From Marinoscillum sp. MHG1-6 (GTDB lineage: Bacteria; Bacteroidota; Bacteroidia; Cytophagales; Cyclobacteriaceae): 64,000 nucleotides of DNA. The position numbers and the translations under genes were made by a program. The stretch covers positions 434,001 to 498,000 of the forward strand of contig NZ_JAMZMI010000004.1 in assembly GCF_024714475.1 (NCBI RefSeq). Direction: 5' to 3'. Below the pieces are notes generated by a model that was not told where the DNA came from, ran no database searches, and saw only the letters and a program-made list of their open reading frames with translations. Below are positions 36,720 through 44,397 of this stretch, piece after piece (position 1 is the first letter of the stretch; each line of letters begins with the position of its first letter).

Positions 36720-38435
36720 GTGAACTCTGAAGAAAAGCCAAAAGCCAATATTCCAAAAGCGTTCCTGGTCTATTTCGGAACTGCCTGGTTGTTCATTGAA
36801 GCTTTCAACTTTGTTGTACAGTGGTACAATCTGGAATCGAGCTACCTCGACATTATCATCATACTGGTATTGTTTGGGCTGCCGAGCGTTCTTATTCATG
36901 AGTGGTTCAATCAGCAATTCACACGGAAAGCGCTCATGCTTCATGCATTAAACATTACGCTGGCGATAACCGTGGTAAGTTTCAATCAAGCCTTTCCCGA
37001 TAAAATCAACCCCACCAAGCTGCGGCTTTTAGAGTTTAAAAAAAATCAAAAAAAATTGGCTCAGACCATCAACTCCATCGCTATTCTGCCACTGGAAAAC
37101 ATGACCAATGATACTTCTCAGATTTACCTAGTAAATGGTATCCATGATGAAATCATTAGTCAAATGGGAATAATCAGCGGCATCAGGGTCGTATCCAGAA
37201 CATCAGCAATGAACTACAAGGATACCCAGAAGCGTCTCAATGAAATTGCCGGGGATCTGCATGTAGATGCAATCATTGAAGGTTCTGTACTACCTACGGA
37301 ACCCGACAAGATCAAGGTTCAACTTAGACTCATAGGCAATATGCCTGACGAGATACAACTCTGGTCAAAATCCTATGAGCTGGAAAAAAGAAAAGTACTC
37401 AACCTGTACGCTACCATTGCCAAAAACATCGCAACAGAAATAAACCTTGCCTTATCGCCGGATGAAAAAGAGCAACTTGAAGAAACCAGAACTGTTGATC
37501 CCAAATGCTATGAGTTATATCTCCGAGGTAAAGTGAATTTGGCCTTCCTGACTCTGACCAGTATTGAGAACGCGGAGCAATACTTTTTAAAATCCATTGA
37601 AATCGACCCTGATTTTGGACCTTCATATGCAGGATTGGCTGGTATCTGGGTAGCGAGAAAGCAATTATATAGCGAAACCTACCCTCATAATCTCACTAAC
37701 CCTAAAATTGATGCCTATATCAAAAAATCCTTTGAACTGGATAGTATGGATGCGGAAGTCTGGCGATGGTATGCTTCAAAACTGGCTTATGACTTTGACT
37801 GGCAAGGCTGTAATCAGGCTATGGAAAAGTGCCTTGAGTTGAATCCCAGCTTTGCTGAAGCTCATGCCTTTTATGCCCACTTTTTAATGATGCAAAATAA
37901 ATGGGAAGAGGCCTGGCGTCAAATAATTAAGGCAAAGGAACTAGACCCTTTAAACCCATTGGTGAAATTCTTTCAGGATGTTATGTACATCCATTCAGGT
38001 AATTGGGATGAATTGAATATGAAACCTCCCTACATGGCACCTTTGATGCAATTCAGTATGTACGCTGATCTGGGCAAATCCGACAGCTCTATTTTGGCAT
38101 TGAAACTTACGCTGGAAGCCAGAGGCTTTGACGAGCTTTCGAACAACCTGGCAGCGCTATATGAAGAAACAAATGACTATAAAACGTCATTAAACATGGT
38201 GGGTGATTCACTGGTTTCGCTGGGTGACTCCTCTAGTATCCAGGGTCCTGGGCTATTGCTCATCTATCTCTATGCAGATAACGTAGAGAAATCCTTGAGC
38301 CAATTGGAAAAAATGTATATCGTCAGAGATCCTGACCTACCCTATTTTGCCATAAAAGGTCCTCATAAAAAAGAATGGTTCATGAATCACCCCAGATACA
38401 TAGCCATCATGAAACATATCAACCTGATGGAGTAA
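36720..38435 (+). CDS. Membrane TolB_N-like/TPR protein lacking a DNA-binding or cyclase domain
   Basis: A 571-residue protein starting at GTG. Three hydrophobic helices (about 14-36, 42-63, 71-92) are followed by a TolB/FlgO-like alpha-beta domain (about 115-225) with SIAILPLENMTNDTSQIYLV and ADAIIEG-like VDAIIEGSVL. TPR repeats then run to about 480 (for example YFLKSIEIDPDFGPSYAGLA). The same TolB_N-TPR half is normally fused to a winged helix or an adenylate cyclase; here membrane helices replace it. It may be an anchored scaffold or sensor. The start is supported by lack of an in-frame ATG upstream of the first membrane helix. Confidence 0.82.
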   Translation: MNSEEKPKANIPKAFLVYFGTAWLFIEAFNFVVQWYNLESSYLDIIIILVLFGLPSVLIHEWFNQQFTRKALMLHALNITLAITVVSFNQAFPDKINPTKLRLLEFKKNQKKLAQTINSIAILPLENMTNDTSQIYLVNGIHDEIISQMGIISGIRVVSRTSAMNYKDTQKRLNEIAGDLHVDAIIEGSVLPTEPDKIKVQLRLIGNMPDEIQLWSKSYELEKRKVLNLYATIAKNIATEINLALSPDEKEQLEETRTVDPKCYELYLRGKVNLAFLTLTSIENAEQYFLKSIEIDPDFGPSYAGLAGIWVARKQLYSETYPHNLTNPKIDAYIKKSFELDSMDAEVWRWYASKLAYDFDWQGCNQAMEKCLELNPSFAEAHAFYAHFLMMQNKWEEAWRQIIKAKELDPLNPLVKFFQDVMYIHSGNWDELNMKPPYMAPLMQFSMYADLGKSDSSILALKLTLEARGFDELSNNLAALYEETNDYKTSLNMVGDSLVSLGDSSSIQGPGLLLIYLYADNVEKSLSQLEKMYIVRDPDLPYFAIKGPHKKEWFMNHPRYIAIMKHINLME

Positions 38436-38455
38436 TAGAGGGACAGTTAAGACTG

Positions 38456-38752
38456 CTAATCGGCCCGTTCAACATTTTCAATGGCAATCTCCATTTTTTC
38501 ATCCATCACATCGGAACCTTTCCCATCCAATGTGGCGGAACGCCAATTTGGTTTTTCCGTTACTGCTTTTAGAAGATCTGAAACCTCAAATTCCTGAACG
38601 TTTCCATCCGGCCCTTTTATGACCACCACGTACAAATTTTTACTGACCTCGTAGGTATAAAGGACTTCTCCTTCAGGTAAATCAGGTGTTTGAGCCTTTG
38701 TAAAAAATATGATTCCGATAAGACAGACAGCGAGGCATAGGACCTTTTTCAT
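38456..38752 (-). CDS. Small exported protein of unknown function
   Basis: A 98-residue protein with signal peptide MKKVLCLAVCLIGIIFFTKAQ. The rest is a short, charged domain (about 25-98) beginning TPDLPEGEVLYTYEV. No family recognised. It is convergent with the TPR protein gene and upstream of nothing on its own strand. Confidence 0.65.
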   Translation of the reverse strand: MKKVLCLAVCLIGIIFFTKAQTPDLPEGEVLYTYEVSKNLYVVVIKGPDGNVQEFEVSDLLKAVTEKPNWRSATLDGKGSDVMDEKMEIAIENVERAD

Positions 38753-38826
38753 AGCTCTTCATTTAGTTACCACAGTATAAAAATACTCAATATCTAAAGC
38801 GTCCGCAACACAGCAGGCAGTCATGC

Positions 38827-38851
38827 AAAAAAAGGCACCCCTTGAGGTGCC
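38827..38851 (-). terminator. Rho-independent terminator after qorB
   Basis: On the minus strand, GGCACC and GGTGCC pair around a six-base loop (TCAAGG) and are followed by seven Ts. It lies 27 bases past the qorB stop. Confidence 0.88.
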
Positions 38852-38877
38852 ATTTTCATTGCCTTTAAATTCGTCAA

Positions 38878-39717
38878 TTAATTCAACGCAGTCTTTACCA
38901 CCTCAGATAGCGGCGTTGTAGAATGTCCGATTAGTTCAGAGAGTGTTTTGCCTTCGTCATACAAATCCCCTTTGGATGCACTCACATCCCAACTCGCTAT
39001 AGCATCCGCAAAGCCATCGGGCAATCCAAAGCTCTTAAGTGCCTGGCTGTAGTCTGCTTCTGGAAGGTTTTGATAAGCAATCACCTTTCCGCTCTGTTTG
39101 GAAGTCTCTTCCGCCAACTCTGTTAATGTATACGCTTCGTCGCCGGAGAGCTCGTATGTTTTACCCTCGTGACCGGCACTTGTCAAAACCACAGCTGCAG
39201 CCTCTGCAAAGTCTGCTCTACCGGCCGATGAGATTCTACCATCACCCGCACTACCAATAAGCGCTCCTGCTTCAACAGCACCGGACAATGAACCCGTGTA
39301 ATTCTCCGTGTACCACCCATTTCTCAAAATGGTGAATGAAATACCCGACTCTTTCAGCAAGTTTTCGGTAGTCAGGTGCTCCTGAGCTAAATTAATCGTA
39401 GAGGTATCTGCCCTCAACAGACTGGTATAAACAATCCATTTCACACCGGCCTCCTTAGCAGCGTTGATCACATTCTTGTGCTGTCTTGCACGTTGACCAA
39501 TCTCATTTCCTGAAATCAACAAAAGACTATCTACTCCCACTAAAGCCTCGGCCAATTGATCAGGCTTTTCATAGTCAAAAGCTCTTGCCTCAATTCCATC
39601 CACCTTTTCAGGAGAGCGTACCATCGCCACCAGGCTGGATGCGTCAGTTCTCTTTTTCAATTGCTCTACTACTAAAGTTCCTAGTTGTCCGGTTGCCCCG
39701 GTAATTCCGATTTTCAT
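38878..39717 (-). CDS. qorB: NAD(P)H:quinone oxidoreductase of the QorB/NmrA type
   Basis: A 279-residue NmrA-like SDR enzyme. Its sequence runs parallel to E. coli QorB (YtfG) throughout: ITGATGQLG at the cofactor site, LLLISGNEIGQRA, VKWIVYTSLLRADTS, ILRNGWYTENY and KSFGLPDGFADAI. It reduces quinones or senses the NADPH/NADP ratio in the cytoplasm. The upstream neighbour is an Rrf2 regulator on the same strand, and both genes carry the same palindrome before their starts, so qorB is probably under its control. Expression is closed by a strong terminator. Confidence 0.93.
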   Translation of the reverse strand: MKIGITGATGQLGTLVVEQLKKRTDASSLVAMVRSPEKVDGIEARAFDYEKPDQLAEALVGVDSLLLISGNEIGQRARQHKNVINAAKEAGVKWIVYTSLLRADTSTINLAQEHLTTENLLKESGISFTILRNGWYTENYTGSLSGAVEAGALIGSAGDGRISSAGRADFAEAAAVVLTSAGHEGKTYELSGDEAYTLTELAEETSKQSGKVIAYQNLPEADYSQALKSFGLPDGFADAIASWDVSASKGDLYDEGKTLSELIGHSTTPLSEVVKTALN

Positions 39718-39734
39718 AAGTTTTATATTTTAAG

Positions 39735-39753
39735 TGTAATAATTTTTGTTACA
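39735..39753 (-). promoter_or_regulatory. Putative Rrf2 operator upstream of qorB
   Basis: The palindrome TGTAA-N9-TTACA lies 18 bases before the qorB start, in TGTAATAATTTTTGTTACA. The same arms with the same nine-base spacer occur before the regulator gene (40214-40232), which points to a shared binding site. Confidence 0.7.
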
Positions 39754-39771
39754 TTAATGGTCAAAAAAAAG

Positions 39772-40182
39772 TCAGTGAAACTCTGACACAAAATCTGCCA
39801 GTGTTTTGCCACTTAATTCCCTGACTACCGAGTTATCAATACCCGTAAACAGCACATCCAACTTTTCGTTGATATCCTTGCCAATGGGACATTTCGGATT
39901 GGGTTGGTTATTCTTTTTACCCAAAACATTTGAATTCTTAATGGCCAGATAGATGGCATCCATGGTAATGTCCTCACTGCCAACTGCCAGCGTGAAGCCA
40001 CCTTCCTTACCCTTTCGACTCAAAACCAATCCTGCATCATTTAAAACCCCAAGCTCTTTACGAACAATGACAGGGTGTATGTTAATGCTACCTGCAATCC
40101 AGTCAGAGCTTAACCACTCTCCTTTTGCATCGGCAAGAAGAGTTAATATATGAAGTGCTGTAGCGAATCTTGTATTACTCAT
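39772..40182 (-). CDS. Rrf2-family transcriptional regulator (YwnA-like, no Fe-S cysteines)
   Basis: A 136-residue winged-helix repressor. The N-terminal helix-turn-helix (RFATALHILTLLADAKGEWL, then SSDWIAGSINIHPVIVRKEL) and the wing GLVLSRKGKEGGFTLA match the Rrf2 family. Only one cysteine is present (in NPKCPIG), so the three-cysteine iron-sulfur site of IscR/NsrR is absent. It is more like YwnA or CymR-type members that sense other signals. The adjacent qorB gene and duplicated palindrome suggest it regulates itself and qorB, perhaps in response to quinone or electrophile stress. Confidence 0.92.
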   Translation of the reverse strand: MSNTRFATALHILTLLADAKGEWLSSDWIAGSINIHPVIVRKELGVLNDAGLVLSRKGKEGGFTLAVGSEDITMDAIYLAIKNSNVLGKKNNQPNPKCPIGKDINEKLDVLFTGIDNSVVRELSGKTLADFVSEFH

Positions 40183-40213
40183 AATTGACTCAAAATTACC
40201 TCTTTTTACTTAA

Positions 40214-40232
40214 TGTAATAAAAAATGTTACA
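40214..40232 (-). promoter_or_regulatory. Putative Rrf2 operator upstream of the regulator gene
   Basis: TGTAATAAAAAATGTTACA is a palindrome with arms TGTAA and TTACA and a nine-base spacer, 31 bases before the rrf2 start. It matches the site before qorB at the arms, in spacing and in the AT-rich spacer, consistent with autoregulation. Confidence 0.7.
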
Positions 40233-40317
40233 TTTAATTTTACTTTTTTCATTTACGATCAAAAATTAGGGCCATGACGTGAAAAATAAACATTATTGAA
40301 CCAGGTAAGTCAGGGCC

Positions 40318-40356
40318 AAAAAAAAGGAGGCTGACCATTACTGATCAAGCCTCCTT
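40318..40356 (-). terminator. Terminator after the DUF4861 gene
   Basis: A 9-bp perfect stem AAGGAGGCT / AGCCTCCTT (as written on the plus strand) closes a 15-base loop. On the minus strand it is followed by eight Ts. It lies about 105 bases past the DUF4861 stop. Confidence 0.8.
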
Positions 40357-40461
40357 CAAATCTTTCGGAGCTCTTCTCTAATGCAGGGCTTTTCAGCCCG
40401 CAACGACTCCCTTTACACGACCCTGGTACACTTACTCCGGTCGGGTAAGCTGGTCATCCCA

Positions 40462-41655
40462 TCAAGGTTTATCGATATTTACCTTCACAGGATTGTCTAC
40501 TATTTCTTTCTGATTTGCCAGCATTTGAAGCCAATCTTCCTTTGTGGTCACCTGTCCGCTTTCGGTCCAGGCGAAACCTGCGTAATAGGTCAGTGTGGTT
40601 AGTGTCGAATCGGTCAGGACAATCAACTGACTCTGATCCGGAACTTCTGTTCTGAAGTCAAAAGCTTTAATCACGACCGTAGGATCTATCACAATTCCTT
40701 CCCCAACCTGAGAACCCTTTATTGGCTCCCAATGGCTGTAATAACCCAGCTCACCATTGAGGTCAACCTCACCCTCCTTCTCATGCAATGTGATACCAAT
40801 TGTATAGTTTGGAACTGGTTGATCCGAGGAAAGACTGATTTCGTACTTCGAAAAATTAGAACCTAAATCAAGGGTAATTCTTTTGGTTTCTTTCACCCCA
40901 TATTCACTCCACGGTGCATAATCCAGTTCAAAAACAGTCCTGAGTGGCCCAATAGCAATTGTGCGGTAAGCGGCAAAGTTCTTTGAAGTGAGCAGCGTGT
41001 CATCTGCCCAAACTCCTGTCCCACCGGTACCACGGCTTTTGCCAACGTGGTAAGGATCATACCCCTCGCCATGATCAATATGATAGTACCCACCTTCTTT
41101 CAGGTTACCTTCATACCAACTGTCGATGATCGAGTAGTTGACCTTTTTAAGCCAAAGATCTATCCCACTCGAAAGCGTACCTCCCGGTATATTTTCTTCA
41201 ATCATTCGCTGCGCTTCAGGGCCAAAGGTTCTGAAGGCCACCTTGTCATTTTCCCAGGTGTAATCATCTGTGCGCTCAGGAACAAATCTCGAGTAGGTAG
41301 TAGATTCAGAGGTCGGTTGAAGAGTGCTACCTCCTTCCTGCCAATATATCCGAATGTCCTTTTTCTCACCAGCCGTAAGACCAGTCAAAAACAAAAGTTC
41401 ATCCATAGTACTGTCCTGATCATTATCCACCCACTGTGTTCGCAACTTCTCTTGCGTTAACACGTCCTCCACCAGGATATCATCCAAATTGCTAATGACA
41501 GAAATGTCTCCCAGTTGCTCTATTGAAATTCCAACCACTGCGGCTAATCGATCTACAGCTGCAGGATTCTCTATGGTAAATGTTCTGTCCAGTCCATTCT
41601 TTGAGGCGCACGAAGCCAAAAAGGCCAAACCCAAGACAATGCTAATTCTTTTCAT
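40462..41655 (-). CDS. DUF4861 family lipoprotein
   Basis: A 397-residue lipoprotein with signal MKRISIVLGLAFLASCAS (lipobox). It matches the DUF4861 layout: an N-terminal beta-sandwich (FTIENPAAVDRLAAVV), a short acidic DNDQDSTMDELLFL repeat and the conserved YHIDHGEGYDPYHVGKSRG segment near residue 195. DUF4861 proteins occur in polysaccharide-utilisation loci of Bacteroidota and are thought to act on carbohydrates. Here no such locus surrounds it. Probably lipid-anchored. Confidence 0.86.
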   Translation of the reverse strand: MKRISIVLGLAFLASCASKNGLDRTFTIENPAAVDRLAAVVGISIEQLGDISVISNLDDILVEDVLTQEKLRTQWVDNDQDSTMDELLFLTGLTAGEKKDIRIYWQEGGSTLQPTSESTTYSRFVPERTDDYTWENDKVAFRTFGPEAQRMIEENIPGGTLSSGIDLWLKKVNYSIIDSWYEGNLKEGGYYHIDHGEGYDPYHVGKSRGTGGTGVWADDTLLTSKNFAAYRTIAIGPLRTVFELDYAPWSEYGVKETKRITLDLGSNFSKYEISLSSDQPVPNYTIGITLHEKEGEVDLNGELGYYSHWEPIKGSQVGEGIVIDPTVVIKAFDFRTEVPDQSQLIVLTDSTLTTLTYYAGFAWTESGQVTTKEDWLQMLANQKEIVDNPVKVNIDKP

Positions 41656-41808
41656 TTTTTAAGGTTTTGATAAGTAGTCCAATCCCTAAAGTTGTTTAAG
41701 AATTGATCCAATTTCAACAATTGAATTTTTCCCTTCAAGTATAGTGTATTGATCAATATTAGACCTCACCTGGTGAAATAGATCATTGAACCGCACTCAC
41801 TTTCAATG

Positions 41809-41916
41809 ACAGGATTTGATTCTTTTTACCTGGAAAGTAGTGGTCAGGCCATCCTTGACCGTGAGTTCCAGCAGGGTGTTGCCTTCCGCTTGATACAATA
41901 AGGATCCAGACGGACA
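41809..41916 (-). pseudogene. Coding-like in-frame extension after the DUF4440 stop
   Basis: Directly after the TGA of the DUF4440 lipoprotein, in the same frame, 35 sense codons remain open before the next stop. They read CPSGSLLYQAEGNTLLELTV and continue KDGLTTTFQVKRIKSCH. The alternating, strand-like pattern (LLELTVKDGLTTTFQVKRI) looks like the end of a beta-sheet domain. It could be the tail of an ancestral longer protein cut off by a stop mutation, or the leftover of another gene. Confidence 0.45.
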
Positions 41917-42435
41917 TCATTTTTCCTCATCCATCATGCTTAAAGGAAGGCTCGTATTCCATATGTTGCTGCAGATCTTCCAGTCGCCATTTACCTTAGT
42001 CCAAATATTGATGTACTTGCCCCGGTCAGTTACACCATCTTCGCCAAACCGTAAGAAGTAGGTACCTTCATCAATGAGATAATCTTCATTCCCATAGAAA
42101 GTAATCGTCTCTTCCGTAAATTCCTGAATTTCATAGTTTACCCATTCAGTATTAAGCAGGGCAATTGCCTCTTTCCCAACCACAATCTCTGAATTCGGTG
42201 GGAAATACCTTGCATCATTAGAAACAATGTTGTTGAGATAGGCTGTATCCTTCAATATATGCGCCTCTGTAAAGCGCTTTGTCTTTTCCTGAATAATACC
42301 TCGTGCTTCATTCAAATCAAATGCGGAAGCACTTTGATCATCAGTTTCTCCTGATGAACTTTTATCGTCTGTACAGCGGGAGAAAAAGATCACGGCAAAG
42401 ATCAATGTCAGAATAGGCATTAAAATCCGTCTCAT
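41917..42435 (-). CDS. DUF4440/SnoaL-like lipoprotein
   Basis: A 172-residue lipoprotein (signal ending FFSRC) whose mature domain fits the DUF4440/NTF2-like fold: a helical start (LNEARGIIQEKTKRFTEAHI), the DTAYLNNIVSNDARYFPPNS stretch, and strands ending GKYINIWTKVNGDWKICSNI. Such proteins are often ketosteroid-isomerase-like with unknown substrate. The gene lies upstream, on the same strand, of the DUF4861 lipoprotein gene about 260 bases away. An open frame continues past the stop. Confidence 0.85.
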   Translation of the reverse strand: MRRILMPILTLIFAVIFFSRCTDDKSSSGETDDQSASAFDLNEARGIIQEKTKRFTEAHILKDTAYLNNIVSNDARYFPPNSEIVVGKEAIALLNTEWVNYEIQEFTEETITFYGNEDYLIDEGTYFLRFGEDGVTDRGKYINIWTKVNGDWKICSNIWNTSLPLSMMDEEK

Positions 42436-42506
42436 TTTAATTGCTTTAGGGTTTCATAAAAAAACCATCCTTTTATCTGATTGTGCCTCAAAACCCATAT
42501 GAATAT

Positions 42507-42543
42507 AACCCGACTATCACCAGATTGCAACTGGTAGCGGGTT
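42507..42543. repeat. REP-like double-stem hairpin
   Basis: AACCCG (42507-42512) pairs with CGGGTT (42538-42543), and inside it ACCAG (42519-42523) pairs with CTGGT (42531-42535). The form is that of a small extragenic palindrome. No T tract follows, so it is not a simple terminator. Confidence 0.55.
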
Positions 42544-42566
42544 CTAGAGAACAAAATTAGGTTGTC

Positions 42567-42587
42567 ATTCCTGACTGGTTCAGGAAT
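42567..42587. repeat. ATTCCTGA inverted repeat
   Basis: ATTCCTGA and TCAGGAAT form a perfect 8-bp stem with a five-base loop, preceded by GTC and followed by CCC. GTCATTCCTG...CAGGAATCC is a widespread intergenic repeat type. Confidence 0.6.
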
Positions 42588-42732
42588 CCCATAATATTAA
42601 TGATAAGAGCTTCATAGCTGGCCCAAGTGCCCACTTGTGCTTGCAATATGACCGGTATCTTCCTTCCGTCAACTGAGTGATTTCAAGAAAAATTAGGACC
42701 GCCTGGTATCTATGCTATTGAATAATAGACAT

Positions 42733-42751
42733 AAGCGGACGCTTGCGCCAG
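42733..42751. repeat. Short dispersed motif AGCGGAC, copy 3
   Basis: AAGCGGACGCTTGCGCCAG shares its ends with copies at 26698 and 27135 and is the most symmetrical of the three. Confidence 0.55.
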
Positions 42752-42854
42752 AGCTTTCAACCAATTGGTATCCGGATCTCAAAAAACTTTGTCTCAACCT
42801 TCAAACCTTCAGAGTTAGTAAGTCATATCTCAGTTGAAGGAGCCTTAAAATATA

Positions 42855-43955
42855 TTACCTGATCGGAGCTGCTACAAAGTACTTTTTAATCTCCTTATAT
42901 GGGATGACAGACCATTCGGGATTATTACATGATCTTTTAACCCCGGGAAAAACAGCTCCCATGTAGATTCCTTTATCCTTCAAATGCCATATTGGCTGTT
43001 GCCAGGCCTGTGAAATATTGTAATCACATGGGGTAATTGAAGTAAATTTTTCCGGATAACACCTTTTTAATATATCAACGATGGCCGAACCGAACACATT
43101 TCTCCTATAACTGAACCAATCTGAAGAATTAGGTCTGGGCGCTGTGCCCTCTCCCAAATAAACAATGTCTTCTAATGTTAAAACCTGAGCCGATATAATA
43201 TTCAAAGTAACAAACTCAGACTCTTTATTATTTTTTTGGCTAAAACAGCTTGATTGAGTAATCTTTTCATAACTAACATAATTGTCATTCAGAAAATGAA
43301 TGACAAACTCCACCCCATAACTACCCACAAAACCAAGCGTTCCACATTCCAAAAAACTTTCTACCTCAAGTATGTGAAGGGTTTGTAGCTTCTTATTTAT
43401 CGCTGCAGTGCTTACAGCATTTTTGGGATCACTTATTCGAAAGGCTGTTATACCCGATACTGGTTCCCTAAGCCATATCAGGCGAAATCCTTTATGCCTC
43501 GAAACCTCCACCTCCTCAAACTTCAGGTTACTCGTCCTCAAATAACCATAGAGATTTAACGTTTTCAACAATTCCTGACTTTCGTATTGGTGATTAACTT
43601 TTGATTCAACGATAGGCTTCAACTGAATATTCAAAGTGTCTGCGCCACCGATCAACTGCCCCTCCCATTTTCCATCAGGCAAGTGTTTTATAAGGATACT
43701 CTGGGTGTGCTTATCTTTTAACTCCTTGGCACTTTCGAAATGGAACTGTGTTGAGTCAAACTTACCTTTGAAGAAGTGATTCAGCTTTTCATCCTGATAG
43801 AAATATTTCAGGTAAACAGCTTCTTGAAAATGATCTATCTGAACACCAACCTGACGACTACCTATGGTTCCTTGTAGGTAATATGTAGGTTCCAGATGGG
43901 CAAATGCTGTACATAAACAACCTAAAAAGAGGACAAGAAAACTGCTGCTTTTCAC
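42855..43955 (-). CDS. Exported protein of unknown function
   Basis: A 366-residue protein with signal peptide (MKSSSFLVLFLGCLCTAFA). The N-terminal 120 residues form a beta-rich domain (YYLQGTIGSRQVGVQIDHF). A second part (about 140-360) contains FVGSYGVEFVIHFLNDNYVS and a C-terminal region with several cysteines. I recognise no family. The base composition is more AT-rich than in neighbouring genes. Reading frame and signal peptide support a real gene. Confidence 0.7.
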   Translation of the reverse strand: MKSSSFLVLFLGCLCTAFAHLEPTYYLQGTIGSRQVGVQIDHFQEAVYLKYFYQDEKLNHFFKGKFDSTQFHFESAKELKDKHTQSILIKHLPDGKWEGQLIGGADTLNIQLKPIVESKVNHQYESQELLKTLNLYGYLRTSNLKFEEVEVSRHKGFRLIWLREPVSGITAFRISDPKNAVSTAAINKKLQTLHILEVESFLECGTLGFVGSYGVEFVIHFLNDNYVSYEKITQSSCFSQKNNKESEFVTLNIISAQVLTLEDIVYLGEGTAPRPNSSDWFSYRRNVFGSAIVDILKRCYPEKFTSITPCDYNISQAWQQPIWHLKDKGIYMGAVFPGVKRSCNNPEWSVIPYKEIKKYFVAAPIR

Positions 43956-44060
43956 AATATTACTTTTGAAATTTCATAATTCACGTTCACCATATTCCAA
44001 ACACCAACCTTTAATACATTTATAATGGCACAAGGTGCTTTAGGTCAGGAGAGCAAGGTT

Positions 44061-44183
44061 ATGATATTTTACGTAAATACAATTATGGAAATTAACTCGA
44101 TTACGAGCTTTAAAAAGCGAAACCACTTCGCAATAAATCTCCCCGACGCGTTAGTTGAAGATGAGAAACGACTATCGATGTAA
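44061..44183 (+). CDS. Possible 40-residue small protein
   Basis: An open frame MIFYVNTIMEINSITSFKKR and on to DEKRLSM, with a second in-frame ATG at 44085. It lies just before a strong hairpin next to the tRNA gene. There is no family match and the ribosome binding site is weak, so it may be chance. Confidence 0.25.
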   Translation: MIFYVNTIMEINSITSFKKRNHFAINLPDALVEDEKRLSM

Positions 44184-44184
44184 C

Positions 44185-44215
44185 AAAAAAAGGTCAGCTG
44201 ATTAGCTGACCTTTT
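44185..44215 (-). terminator. Terminator of the initiator tRNA gene
   Basis: A perfect 12-bp stem AAAAGGTCAGCT / AGCTGACCTTTT around a GATT loop. On the minus strand it is followed by seven Ts, eight bases after the tRNA 3' end. It could also end the short plus-strand frame. Confidence 0.88.
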
Positions 44216-44222
44216 GGCTCTG

Positions 44223-44295
<73 letters not shown>

Positions 44296-44397
44296 CTGTT
44301 AGGAGTGCAAAAGTAGTATAACTCTTTACACATCCAAAACATTACAACAAAATATCAAAAGAAATTACTCCCGTATCGTTAAGGTCTTTTCAAAAAC

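Larger units (their letters stand above)
42436..42854. other. Repeat-containing intergenic region
   Basis: About 420 bases without a gene between two minus-strand genes. It holds a REP-like hairpin (42507-42543), an ATTCCTGA hairpin (42567-42587) and the third copy of the AGCGGAC motif (42733-42751). Confidence 0.7.
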
